Positions 1-11,810 of a stretch of DNA of 64,000 nucleotides are shown here, one piece after another. How positions within the stretch are numbered: the stretch's first letter is position 1; each line of letters opens with the position of its first letter. Made by a program: the position numbers and the translations under genes. The notes beneath the pieces were generated by a model. It saw only the letters and a program-made list of their open reading frames with translations. It was not told where the DNA came from and made no database searches. The stretch lies in NCBI GenBank assembly GCA_016271365.2, contig CM057454.1:699189501-699253500 (forward strand), written 5' to 3'. This stretch comes from Neoceratodus forsteri. Lineage: Eukaryota > Chordata > Ceratodontiformes > Ceratodontidae.

Positions 1-1754
1 CAGTGAACACAGCAACCAAGATTGAGCACTTTTAAAAAGGGTCACTCAGTTATGGTGCCTGTGTTCTGGGCTACCTGGCAGAGTAGTGACCAGATACAGG
101 GGTAGGCAGGTACAGCGACAGGATGTCGCTCTATATATACGCACATGGGGGGAGGGACCACACTGTGCAATGAGAGGAAGGAAAGGGAGGGTATGTGGGG
201 TGTAGTGCAGCTGTTGGCTGCTGAGTTGGTCATGTGGCATCATAGAGAGGTGGCAGGCTGGGGTTGGGAGGGTGCTGGGTTCAATTCTGGGCCACAATCA
301 CTTTTTGCGTCAGGTCAGGTTTTCTTTTTTTTAAGGTTTACACACACCCCCAACATGCACCCCCCCGAGTTGAGAATCCTTAAGTAGGGAGAGGTGCGGG
401 GGCACAGCCCCCAAATAACATAGGAAACTAGCCACCAGTTTCATATTCGCTGCTAGTGTACATTGCCATAATTCATTTTCGGCAATGTACACTCGTCCAA
501 ATGAAGATCGCTATTCCACGATCACTGCTATCACATAGAACTGTCAGTAAGGTGCAGTACAATAGGTTAGGTGTTCTTAGAACTTTTTGAAATGGCACCA
601 GACAAGGCCCAGGACAGAGAAGCAAGAGCCAGAAATTTGTCTCCTACCGCAGACCAGCCAACCTGAGGAAATTCCTAGTATGAAGCAGCTGACATACTTC
701 TAACAATTCACTTTTAATACTACCAATGTCCTTGTCAGTTGGCAGACAAGGCACAGAGAAGTTCCCTGATACAACAGGCAGTACTTTGATTGGTGAGTGG
801 TCTCTCAGCCCCAGCATATCCCTTAAGATGGCAATTAGCACCAACCCAGAGAATAGGGTGATGACCCGCATGAGTTGTCATTTACCACAGTAGATGACTG
901 TCTGTGACCAGCTGTCTGCTCCATCTATAGATCTATATAAATGCTTCTACTCCAGAAAACATTTTGTGGGAAATTATGAACGAAGATCTAACAACAAGCA
1001 CATATGATTTAAGCCTATTTGGTTAAAAAGATGGACTATGTTTGGAGTCCTCAGAGGTTTTGGATATCCTAAGGGATTCAAGAGATCAAAGGAACCAGAA
1101 ATGGAGTACCAAGAAGTGACACCAAAGAAATTTGGTAGAAGGAGCTGAATAAGCTTGTGCGAGTGGGTGGACTGAAAAACTTGGACTGAGTTTGTTCTGG
1201 AGAGCTCGCTGGTGATTTTTTGGTGATTTTGCCAGTGATCTTGCTGGTGAATTTGGTGATCTTTCTTTATAATATTTTGATTTATGTATGGTCAGCTTAG
1301 GTTGAGAAATTATTGTATCTTAGAGTAAAACAATTCACAACAGTGAGATTTTTTTTAGCTACTGTCCTTTTCTACTAAACTGAAAATGTGGAATGTATCA
1401 CCTACTCCATAGTACTTCATAGCACTGCACTGCATTTGGAGGTTTTAAGTATGTAGAACATTTTTATTGTATGGTATTTTATTTGTAGGGGTAATATATA
1501 TACTATGCTATTGTATTTTGATAAGGAATTGTATCATTAGGCATTTAAGCAATTAACAAATCGATTTAGAGAAGACAACAGGAAGTGGTTGTATTTCCTG
1601 ATTCCTGGGTACCAAGCCATTGATTTAGTATTACCAGATTGTGTGAGTATATAATCATTTAAAAATGTGTTATTGAGAAGGGATTGTAAGTGGTAGAGTG
1701 TAAAATGGGGTGAGCCTATTTTAGAGACTATTCTGACAAACTGATAATTAAAGA
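1..1754. other. Unassigned region, no gene seen
   Basis: No coding region or named repeat can be supported. A pyrimidine/A-rich strip and a C-run lie near 310-365. A B-box-like string is present near 279 but no convincing A box. Around 1200-1260 there are short irregular repeats of a TGGTGAT-type word. The last few hundred bases could be the 5' untranslated part of the A-rich LINE that follows, but nothing in the sequence proves it. Confidence 0.4.
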
Positions 1755-2567
1755 ATGCCAGCTACAATCAGAAGTGGAAAAAACATCATGGAAGGGACTC
1801 AATCAACAAAAATTGAGAGAATCGAGAGAATACCAAAGAAATTAGGTTGTGTCTATAAGGGTAATTATAGGAAAATAGGAAGTAGTGTAGAAAAAGAAAT
1901 GGTTAAAGAATTAATAGGGATGAGGGAAACTGAGGGGGGTAGAAGAGATTATATCTACACCAATAACATCACAGAAAAAATGAGACAATTGTCATTAAAA
2001 AACATTTTTGGCTCTAAAAAAAACAGAAAAGGAGAGGATGACAGATCTTAGTAGTGCTGATATTTTAGAAGCTGTGAATAAAAAAGTGAGTAAGACAGTG
2101 GAGGATATTAGGGAAACTAGGGAAGCTAATAAAATAATTGAGCAACAAATAAAAACATTTAAATTACGTATGAATCAATCAGAATTAGGAAGGAAGGAAG
2201 GACGCAAAAGGAGATGTAAAAGGAGAAATGTTAATAGAAGTAGCAACAAAAGATCCAACAACATTGAAGTGGAGTCCTAATAGGGTGGAGGAGACACAAT
2301 TGGTGAGCCCTATAATGATGGATTCATTTTTCTTTGACAATTTGTCAAAGGAAGTACTTAGGGCCCTAAGAGACCCAACACAAGCTAATATATTGCTATA
2401 TGACCTTAATTAAACAGGACCTAAGTTTCTTAAAAGGGGTCTGTTTAGAAAATAGAATGTTTATTTTACAGAATTCAAGAATGGACAAAGACTTAGGGAG
2501 GATAAGAGATGAGTGGGAGAAGGAAAATAAATCATACAGGATTTCTCAAAGGGACGAGAAAAAGATA

Positions 2568-2700
2568 ATATTTATTTTATTTTATTTATTTATTTAGTTT
2601 TTGTTGGCCGGGTAAGTGCACTAGACAAATCCTGCCTATTTTCAGGCACGACCCGGGGGAAGGGGATACAGATGAATGCCAACTGACCTTGAACCAGATT
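2568..2700 (-). repeat. L2 3' tail with (AAAT)n
   Basis: Read on the minus strand this ends in AAATAAATAAAT and is preceded by a short segment with a GTGCACTTACCCGGCC core. The same core and tail recur at 7.69 kb, and the (AAAT)n ending is also that of the L2 at 17.6 kb. It is a severely 5'-truncated L2 insertion into the A-rich LINE. The 5' limit is not clear. Confidence 0.6.
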
Positions 2701-3576
2701 AAGCTGTTGGTGGTATTGTTAGTAACAGATCATATAGATTCCCTAAATTGTTCAAAAATGAAGGATAGGGAATAAGAGATAAAAGATAGACAGAAAGGGT
2801 TGCAAAATGATCAAATAGTGGTAGTAGAAAGAGACTATAATGATTATAGAAGCAATAATAGTGAGGAAGAGATAATAAATATGGAAATAGAAACCAAAAC
2901 AGAAACAGATGAGGGTTCTGAACTCATTATGCTACCTCAAGAAGAATGGAGGGATGGAAGTGTTGTTATGGAAATGAAGAATATGAAAATGAAGATATAT
3001 GGGAAAAGGGTTAATGCAAGAGAGGAAAAGGACAGGGGAAACTTAAAGGTGAAGAAACAAGATCTACACAAGACCAGAAAATGGTTGACAAACAGATAAA
3101 AGAAATGGAAACAAGTAAACCAAAGAAAGGAAGAAGTGGGTCTATCAAAAAGAATATTAAGGACATTAACATTAAGGACAACAAAGGAGTTAAGGAGGAA
3201 CCTCTTAATGAAAAGAGTATGAAAGGAAAAGGAATAAGAGACCAGAGAAAGGTTAAAGATCAAAAATTAAAAACAAAAAAGGGAAAAAGTAGGTCAGAAG
3301 TTAAGGGAATGAGGGAGAGAGTCCTAAAGAAAGGGAAGGAGGGGGAGTGAATAAAAGAAACAGCAAGTAAGGAGCAAAGTAAGACAGAAAATAGGTAAAG
3401 GGAGATGGAAGCTGGGAAGTGAGAATCAGAGTATGAAGTTGGACAACATTTTGAGAAGAACATTGGAATCAGATTATGTGCTGCCTATGCATAAGGTAAG
3501 CATTATCCCTAATGAGACTGATGAACATTTGGATGTACACATGACATTTTGTTCACAAATGATTTTACAAGAGCAA

Positions 3577-3723
3577 GGGAGGCAGTATAGTGCAGTGGTT
3601 TAAGCCTCTGTGCTGCAAATTTGGTAACATCCAGCAGGCCAGACTGGGGTTTGAATCCCACAGCTTCCACTTGCATACTGTGCTCCCAGGATGCTCCTGG
3701 TTAAACAACTAAAAAAAAAAAAA
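3577..3723 (+). mobile_element. tRNA-derived SINE
   Basis: A pol III type internal promoter is visible: an A-box-like TAGTGCAGTGGT at 3588-3599 and a B-box GGTTTGAATCC at 3648-3658, about 60 bp apart, which is normal for a tRNA-like head. The unit ends in an A13 tract at 3711-3723. Flanks AAGAGCAA and AAGAACAA look like an imperfect target duplication. It lies in the ORF1 region of the A-rich LINE and is therefore younger than it. The family is not identified. Confidence 0.65.
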
Positions 3724-4347
3724 GAACAACAATCTATAATGCTGGAACATAGGAGTGCCATTCGGCCAATAGAAGAAATGGAGATGATTCTATTAATATC
3801 AGATCAGTATTTTGCCTTGAAGGCTATTGAAAATCAGAAACAGAAATTTAGGAAAATAGGCTTTGATGTAGAAAGCATTGTCACCATAAAGATGCTGTTC
3901 CCAGAATATTACAGAAAGGTAAATACAAAAGATAAGGAAGAACAAAACCTTCTAATTTTGATCTTTGGGACAAATAACTTTTTAAATAAGACTCAAAGGA
4001 ACTTGAGAGGTAACATGGTTGAACTATTACAGAATTTATTAAGAATTAGGGATTTGAATAAAAAGGTAGGGAAAGCAATAAGATGAGTAGACAAAGGACA
4101 ATTGATATTATGGGTAAACAACAGAATGGACTACCATCTAATCTTTTCCAAAGCAGAATTTTTGGACAGGATCGATATTAATATAAGGGGAGAGTCTATG
4201 TTGGAGGAAATAAAGGCAACTAACTTTGAATCAGAACAATGGATACATTTAATCCAAGTGGAAAATGGCTTTCAGGTATTAAAAGTATTGAATGATGAAT
4301 GACAGCCAAGAGATAATGAAATTGTAGATGAATTAACAACTAAAAAA

Positions 4348-7300
4348 GTGATGTCAAAAGGAAACAATGAAGGAACAATTATCTCCTGGAATATTTCAGA
4401 AATAAAAGATAGGTTAGCTGATCCCTCATTTAAGAAATATGTGACACAGTTTGAAAATATATGTCTCCAGGAGACATTGAGTGCCCAGGTGATTAATCTT
4501 AATGGATACAGGTTCTTTGGCAAAAATGCCAAGAAGGAGAACACCTTTGGAAGATTAGTGGGTGGATTCGTAACCTGGATAAGGATCTCTAAAGATATTA
4601 ATGTAGAAGAAATTCCTATAAATTCAGAAAACATTATTGATGTAAAAATATCAAGTAAAGGAACTTCTCTGAGTCTGATAAATTTCTATATGGCACCAGT
4701 AAATTCAAAATATAAAGACATACATACTTTAGCTTTATTAGTAGAAGTGATAGGTTGTTGGGGGCTAAAAATACCTGATAGTGGGATAATTATAGTGGGG
4801 GATTTAAATACAAGGGTTGGATATAGTATCAATATTCCAGAGGATATAAGCGAATTATGCACAGTTATGGACAAAAAGGATCTTATGGAAATGAGAATTA
4901 GGAAAGATGATAACGTTTTTGCCAGGAGAAAGGAAGTTTATAGTGTTGAAACAAAGGAATTTCACACTAATTAATGGCAGGACTAAAAGAGATAACAAAG
5001 GGGAATATACTTACACGGGACAAAGAGGTTCATCAACAATAGACTTATGTTGTATAAATATAAATTTAGTATTGAAAATAAGAGAACTCCAGGTGAGTTA
5101 TAGGGCTGAGAGCGAACACAGCCCACTGAAGACCATGCTTGAAGCATTGGACAAGGTAGAAATAATAAACAGAATAAATGACTTAATTAGGACAAAATTA
5201 GGAATGCAATGGGAGTTGACTGACACTCTAAAATCAAATAATTTAATATCAGAAAGTGGTATAAGAGAACAAATAATAGAGTTAACTTTGAGAAAGGTAG
5301 AGAATAATATTATCCAAGAGTTTGGTGAAATGTTGAAACATCTAGCACAGATAATTAAGAAAGCTTTCCATATCAAGGAAGGAGGAGGCAGTAGGTGGTA
5401 TGACAGAAAATGTAACGTCACAAGAAAAGAAATTAATAGATTAGTGAGACTGGTAAGGAAAAGGAATGATCAAAAATATAAAATCCAGTTGATAAAAGCT
5501 AGGAAGGCTTATAGGATATTATTGGGTAAAAAAAGAGAGAAATATAGAAAGAGGTTATGGAAAGAGTTAGAAGAGGCAATTAGACAAAAAGATCAGAAAA
5601 TATTTTGGATAATGGTGGTACGAGGATGTAGTACATATAGCAAGGACATTGAAAGTCATATTGAACCTTACAAGTAGGAAAATTATTTTAGATCACTTTT
5701 TTATGATCCAATATATAGTGGACAAAACAGGGAGGAAAATAAGTTGGCCCCTTTAAAACAAGAGCTACGAGAACAAGAAATATATAATGCCCTTGTGGAA
5801 GCAAAAAATCATAAAGCACCGGGGCCAGATGGTATCCCTGTGGATATTATATTAAGTGATTTAGAATTGTGGATTCCACTATTGAAAAAGTTATTTGATT
5901 ATATAGTCAAGAACGGTGAGGTAATACCCACATGGAAAGAAAATATTGTGATCCTGATTTTTAATAAGGGGGATATAGATAATCCAAAAGACTACAGGCC
6001 AATTAGTTTGTTATATAATTCCCAGAACATTTTTACAAAGATTTTGCAGAAAATAATTATGTCATGGATAAGGGAACATTCAGTAGTGGATGAGGCCCAG
6101 GCAGGATTCATGGTAGGTCACTCGTCAATTGACCAGTACTTTGTTCTTTCCCACCTAATTAACAAATATATCAATATAAAAAAACAAAAATTATATTGTG
6201 TGTTTATAGACCTGAAAGCAGCCTTTGATAAGATCAGAAGGGATAAGCTATGGACAGTACTAGAGGACTATGGGATGGAATAAGCTATGATTAATTTAAT
6301 AAAAAGATTATATTCTGAGAATTTGAGATGTATAAGCTACAATAAAGATGGTGATAGAACCAAGAAATGTAGTATTAATATGGGATTGAGGCAAGGGTGT
6401 GTGCTCTCACCTATTTTGTTCAATTTATATCCGAATAAAATCTTGTTGAGTTTATATGATAAGGAATTGCATATGCCAAAAATAGGAGAGAGGTGTTGCC
6501 CTTATTTGGCATTTGCTGACAATGTTGTTATAATATTAACAAGCTATCTGGGAATAATAAGGAGCTTGGGCAAATTTGTGAGCGGATGTAAGTCAAAGGC
6601 ACTGGAAATAAATTACGAAAAAAACAAGTATATGGTATGTAATACATCACAAACTAAAAAAAGGAAGGATCAAAGATTAAAATATGAGTCTAATATAATA
6701 GAAAAAGTGCAAAGTTTTTGCTATTTAGGAATAACTTTTACATTCAATTTTAAATGGAAAGCTTACAGGAGCAATATAATTGATAAGATGAAAAGGTTTG
6801 TTCCTGTGGTGGAAAAGTTGCCTACCAATATGCAGGACAGTCTGTCAAAGGAATTTTGAATGTTCTTAATGCAAAATTAAGAAATCAAATATTGTATGGG
6901 GCAGAAATTTTGGGGGGTGAGGTGAGGGAAATGAAGGTGTTATAGGTGTTATAAAATAAATTCTATAAACACATATTAGGATTACCATTAGGGGCTTCTT
7001 CAGCACTGACTAGATTGGAGTTGGGACAGCTACCTGTAAGGTGTACTATTGAGCAGAGACTAGCAATCTGTTGGATAAAAGTATCTGGAATGAACGAAGA
7101 AAGATTGCCCCAAATGTGCCTAGAAAAATCTATAGTTTATAAGCACATGGGGTTCACATGTTTCGGATTGTATATCCTAGAAAACATCATAAAACCATAT
7201 GGCCTTCTGGATAGCTTGGCTAATAGCCTAGTAATTCCTAGTAGAGAAATAGAAATCTATATAAAAAGAAAAATGAAAGATATTTTTATTCAATCAGAGA

Positions 7301-7690
7301 TCGAAATTAGCAGAGAGGCAAAAATTAATAATTGGTTGGCTATGAGAAAAAAAATAAATTTAGCATTGGAAAGTTATTTAATCCTATTATAAGACCCAAA
7401 AAAGAGGAAATGTTTAACTAGATTCCGGTTTGAATACTTCGATTCCCAGAAGTTGAGAGGTATATTTATTAAGCAGACAGAAGGCCTATGTGAGTGTAAA
7501 TTAGGATTAGATGATCTGCTACACATTCTGATACTCTTTCCCTTGTATGCATTTGAAAGACAAATGTACAGTGGTAGCCATAGACATTGTCAGATATTTC
7601 CTGAAATGTGTATGATATATGTGGAAATTTCCTGCCTTCCTGCAGTACCACTATGGGCCACCAGAGAGAATCTCTTTAGGTATTTCATGA
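4348..7690 (+). pseudogene. A-rich LINE ORF2: endonuclease and reverse transcriptase
   Basis: The protein would nick target DNA and reverse transcribe the element RNA. The apurinic-type endonuclease comes first (about 4348-5060), with the SWN start, a LQET motif and GDLNTR. The RT follows (about 5744-6860), with KAPGPDGIP, DYRPISLL, QAGF, a LYCVFIDLKAAFD block and RQGCVLSPILF. The catalytic box reads FADN instead of FADD, so the second Asp is lost. A Cys/His-like tail lies near 7480-7560 (CECKLGLDD...H). The order and the RT blocks resemble Vingi/I-superfamily LINEs; RTE is less likely. Several frameshifts and stops (near 4975, 5678, 6284, 6860) show it is dead. It is interrupted at the 3' end by an L2 tail. 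Confidence 0.7.
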
Positions 7691-7692
7691 AA

Positions 7693-7950
7693 TATTTTAT
7701 TTATTTATTTAGCTTTTTTTAACTGGGTAAGTGCACTAGCCATAAAATGACTATTTTCAGGCATGACCCAGGATAGTACAGACATGAAGAAACTTAAAAG
7801 GATAACAAATTATAAGTGCTTTACATACAATGAGTTAAAGAGGATACAATATATCAGAACATACAAAGTAAAGTGCTTTAAATAAAATGAGTTAAAGTGA
7901 TACAATATATCAGAGACATACAGAGTAAACCATTCATAAGTTCATAGGTG
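7693..7950 (-). repeat. L2 3' end with (AAAT)n and tandem 57-bp pair
   Basis: On the minus strand it ends in AAATAAATAAAT preceded by the same GTGCACTTACCCAG core as the tail at 2.57 kb. Immediately inside it a 57-bp unit is repeated twice (AAGTGCTTT begins at 7815 and 7871). It is inserted at the 3' end of the A-rich LINE in the opposite orientation. The inner limit is estimated. Confidence 0.5.
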
Positions 7951-8347
7951 CCTACCTATGCAATGAATATATCTGGAAATATCTGATCATATCATGGCTG
8001 CCACTGTACTTGGGGAATATCCTGGGAAATTTAGATATGGCTCCCATATATCAAATGAATAGCTTACTTAAAAGCACAAATGTTCTACAGCTAGAGAAAT
8101 TGGGAACATTTCTAAGCTGTATTGAAAGGAAAAAAAAACACATAGTTAAAAGAGATGTGATAAATAACTGAACTGGTAACATCTAAGAAAAAAAAACATT
8201 TTTGATATAATTAACTTGGTACCAGGAAGGGAGGGATAAGACCAAAGACTGTGATTTTAAGAAAAGGAAATTGATAAGGATAGGTGTAGTAGGTGATTAA
8301 ACTATGATTATGATGATAAAAGGAACAGTAATGAACGAATAGTGTAT
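7951..8347. other. Unassigned A-rich DNA
   Basis: No ORF or repeat is recognised. The purine-rich plus strand resembles the LINE upstream and may be its displaced 3' untranslated tail. Confidence 0.3.
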
Positions 8348-9695
8348 TTAAATATAAGATTTTGTACTCTGTTTATTGATATAAATAGTAAATATCTGAA
8401 TGAATGTGTGAGATGTGTGATGGTATTGCTTAATTGTAACGACAATATTGCTTGTCAAACAATAACATTTTCTGATCTGAATAGGTTGGGTGCAGTTACA
8501 AAGTACATATGGTAATTCATTTGATACAGGGAGAGATACAATAAGTAGATACAGTGGTGTGTAGCACAAAGACACATTACATAGGTTTAGACAATTAGAA
8601 TACCAGTTCAGGGTAGTGTAATGCATGGCTTGGCCATCATTAGCTGTAGACATAACACTGTAATTGGAAGTACACAGGACACAGTGCATTTGTAAAGTAA
8701 AGCCTAGTTCCTGTTTGGGGATAGGAGGTAAGAGTGCTCTCTCATAGGGGTAAGCTGGGTTGCAGAGTTAGCCTCCATTATTTCTTTAAGAGTCAAGGTG
8801 AAAAATTCTAGGTGTGACGTGGGGGGGGGGAGGCATCCTTGGGAGCAGGTACAGGTGATTTGTACTGAGATTTAAATGTGGGTGGGAGTCCTTTGAGTGA
8901 AGGGTGGAGGGTAGGCTGTTCCACAGTTTAGGCGTGGCTGTGAAGAAGACTTTGCTGCCTATATAGGGGGAGATCCTGGGGGAGGGCAACAGGAGGGTGG
9001 TGGAGTTCTGATGTTTTGGAGGAAGGTTTTTAGCTTGAGCAGTGGGAAAAGAAAGGGGTGAGTTTTCAATTCTCTAATGGCCTTCTCAATGATGCAACCG
9101 AGTCTTTCCGAGCCTGGGGGGGCGGCATCCGAGGGTCTGATATAGGGTACCGTGATGGGTAGTGTATTTTGCCATGACAGCAAATCTGCAGATGTTATTA
9201 TCAGTTGCATTTAGTCTATTGAGCTGTTGGGCGGTTGTTTGCATATATATGGGGGAGCAATAGTCAATTAACCGAAGATTACCTTGAGCAGTTGCAAGAT
9301 GGGACTCTGGAATCAGGAATTGTTTAATGCAGTAACTCACCGCCAGTTTTTGATGTATGCACCATGTGGTGGAGCCTATATGTTCTGAGAATGTTAGTGC
9401 AGGGTCAAGGGTAATGCAGGGTACTTGAAAGTGTGTACTGTTTCTGGGGCAGGGGACTGCCAGGGCTGGACATGCATAGAGCAGATGGTGTACTTGCGTA
9501 TCTAGCTAGTTTAAGTTTGGAGCCTAGAAGCATGGCCTTATTTTTTTGGTCATTGACAAGGAGCCTGTGTTCCAAGAACCAATTATAGGCAGCACCGTAG
9601 TTGGAGCTGAGGGTAGCAGAGATGCTATCCAGTGATTTGTCACTATGGTACAACACCAGGTCATTAGCATATAGAGTTACAGGTGATACTGTCTT
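8348..9695 (-). pseudogene. L2-group LINE fragment, RT end and C-terminus
   Basis: On the minus strand, reading from 9690 downward, I see the RT catalytic block as YAND (normally YADD), followed by a thumb-like segment with WFLEHRLLVND and KNKAMLLGSK, then a C-terminal stretch with FFTATPKLWNSLPS at about 8930, the usual end of L2/CR1-group ORF2. Several frame changes separate these pieces. The 5' three quarters of ORF2 are missing. About 440 bp beyond the ORF end may be 3' UTR, but no (AAAT)n tail is present at its limit. Confidence 0.65.
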
Positions 9696-10599
9696 TTGGG
9701 AGTGAGTTTATACCTTGAATGTCATATTTCTTATTTAAGAAAAATGTGGGTCTCTACCTATTTATATTATTTGTATTTAGTTGTATTTGTATTGACTGTA
9801 TTTGTATTTATTGTTCTTAATGTACCTCTGTGCCTCCCTTTCCCCCTCCTCCCAGGACACATCTGGGACAAGCTATAGTAGTACCATTCAGTATGTCTTT
9901 CCTGGCTAAACTTTTAAAGTAAATGAACAAACAAAATAATTTAATGTTGCATCTCCCTCCCCAACTACTATGTCTCATGTTTTTTTTCTACTTTTTTGTG
10001 TAAGAAATGATTCAGTATGTGGTACAATATTTCATCTTTTAAAACATGTACTGTTGTTAGAGATCAGCTCAATATTCCCCAAGGAATATTCTGTTGTCAG
10101 GCAAGTATGGAAAATCAGGAAAATCCAAATATTTTCCCTGTTCAGCCTCCTTCGGCAATATTAATATTGTTTCAAAACTCAGATTTCTCAGACTCAGGCA
10201 ATTTGATGTTTATATTCTTGTAGTAAGGTAAGAAACTGGATGGCTTCATGGGGAACACTCACAGAGAGAACACTCCAGACTCTGGTTTAGTTTAAAAGAA
10301 AACTACTCTACTTCAGGAAAAGAAACAAAAGAGCTAGCATTCAGTTTTACACATCCTTCTTGCAGTCCAGTCTCAGGCTGAGTTAAACCAAGAAAAATAT
10401 AACTTTTTTTCTTCTTTGCTTCCCTTCACTTTACTGGGCTCAAGTGTTGCTTGTTAATAATACCACCTTCAACATCCCTTTTCTTCTGAGGGACTGCCAA
10501 CAATTACAGCATGATGAGCACCGAGGTCTTATAGGGCCAACTCTAAAGCAAGAGGTTTGGCTCAAATCCCTTCCTGGCCTATGCCAAAACCTTTGTGTT
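9696..10599. other. Unassigned region
   Basis: No feature can be supported. Short open frames here have no recognisable domain. The right part adjoins the RNase H fragment of the gypsy element and may be its 3' end or LTR, but no repeated LTR partner was found. Confidence 0.3.
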
Positions 10600-11190
10600 G
10601 CTGTGGGGCTGTGACGGGGTTGACCGTTGTACAGTAGGAAGCATGGCGAACGTATGCTCCATCACATACCCTACCTTATAAAACCATGCTCTTTGCATGC
10701 ATGGTAAAGAATACCAGAGACCCACCCTTCCTAGAAAAAAAAAATTGTGTTTCCATGCCCGATGCCTTCCCTGCTGTGCACATCAAAGGAAAATGGCTGT
10801 ATCACCAAATACCACCTGGTAAAATGGATGCTGACATCTTGCATGGCATGTAACCACTGTTGTGAAGCATGATCAGTGAGGAGGGTGAATTTCCATCCCA
10901 GCAAGTAGTAGTGCAGGGCAACTACTGCCCACTTTACTGCCAGACACTCTTCCAGGGTGGTGTAGCATGTTCCCATTAAAACATTTTTTGAGACAAATAT
11001 AAAATGGAGTGACTCCCATCCTCAGAGCCTTGTGATAGCACTGACTCTGCCCACCTCAGAGGCATCTGTATACAAAATGAAGGGATGGTTGAAATTACAA
11101 GTTCATGTAACTGGCCCGTTACACAGCATCTTTATGATGGCCTTAAGTGCTGTTGCTAGCCTAGCTTGTAGAGCAGAAAGCAGCTAACTA
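10600..11190 (-). pseudogene. Ty3/gypsy (Gmr1-like) RNase H domain
   Basis: Reading the minus strand from 11190, the order is the ALKAII segment, then YTDASEVG (first catalytic Asp), then YTTLEECLAVKWAV (catalytic Glu) and LLTDHASQQWL (second Asp), followed by TRWYLVIQPFSF and HSREGIGHGN. This is the classic RNase H of Ty3/gypsy pol. After it, a GRVCDGAY-like segment, which follows RNase H in Gmr1-type elements, is visible in another frame near 10670. Stops and frame changes break it. The natural upstream neighbour in pol, the RT connection, lies at 20.1 kb, beyond a CR1 insertion. Confidence 0.8.
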
Positions 11191-11199
11191 AAAGAAGCT

Positions 11200-11810
11200 A
11201 CATTTTATCATGAATTTAAAACTTGTATCTCAGCAGGAGTCAGTGTCTGTTGAGATTAAGTAGACAGATACTTTATTAGAAGTAGAAGGAGTCTTATTTA
11301 GGGTTAAAAAAAGGAAAGGAAAGAAAAGAAAGAAAGTTAGTGTGTGTTCTGTGCTGGAAAGGTTACTGTATCAGTTGACTTTGCTAAACCAGTAGGAGGA
11401 AAGAGAGCTTAATTGGAGGTGTGGCTTAGACACTATAAAAGCAAGTGACTCAAATTACAACTTCCTGTTGCTAGCCTTTTTTCTTACTAATTGCCCTCCA
11501 TCCCACCCCTCCACCCACGCACCCTAAGCCAGTTCTACTTTTATAGCCATTGGATTTGACTGTCAACAGGAACTTCCTGTTTGGCAGTAGGAAGGGAAGG
11601 ATCATAGCAAAACATTGGTTTTGTCAACCCTAAAGGAAAAAAGTGGCTCACTCTCCCTCCCTAGCTGCTGGTGGTCTGACATTGAGCAAGGAAGAAGGAG
11701 GCTACTGAAGAAGATAGGAAGTTGCTGTCCCAGAACAGGAAGGGTGAGAGTTGTAAGGAGAGGGGAGAGTAAGAATACAGAGAAACAGTAGAGGGGACAC
11801 AAAATAAGAC
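11200..11810 (+). other. CR1 5' region
   Basis: It lies between the gypsy RNase H fragment and the CR1 ORF1 start. It contains a purine microsatellite (11307-11336) and a TATA-like CTATAAAAG at about 11434. Its right end runs directly into CR1 ORF1, so it is probably CR1 5' UTR, but the exact left end of the CR1 is not visible. Confidence 0.4.

Larger units (their letters stand above)
1755..4303 (+). pseudogene. A-rich LINE, decayed ORF1-like region
   Basis: A series of overlapping, frame-broken open stretches rich in Lys, Glu, Asn and Ile runs on the plus strand and ends just before an endonuclease-like domain. One stretch near 2041-2200 has the heptad-like pattern of a coiled coil, and one near 3080-3350 is extremely basic, as expected of a nucleic-acid-binding LINE ORF1. 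No zinc knuckle or RRM is obvious. The same strand bias and A-richness continue into the ORF2 downstream, so I treat the two as one element. The region is split by an L2 3' tail and a tRNA-type SINE. That this is an ORF1 is inference from position and composition; family identity is provisional. Confidence 0.5.

Noticed and set aside
230..300. Possible SINE with B-box-like GGGTTCAATTCT
   Set aside because: No convincing A box at the right distance and no poly(A) end or target duplication.
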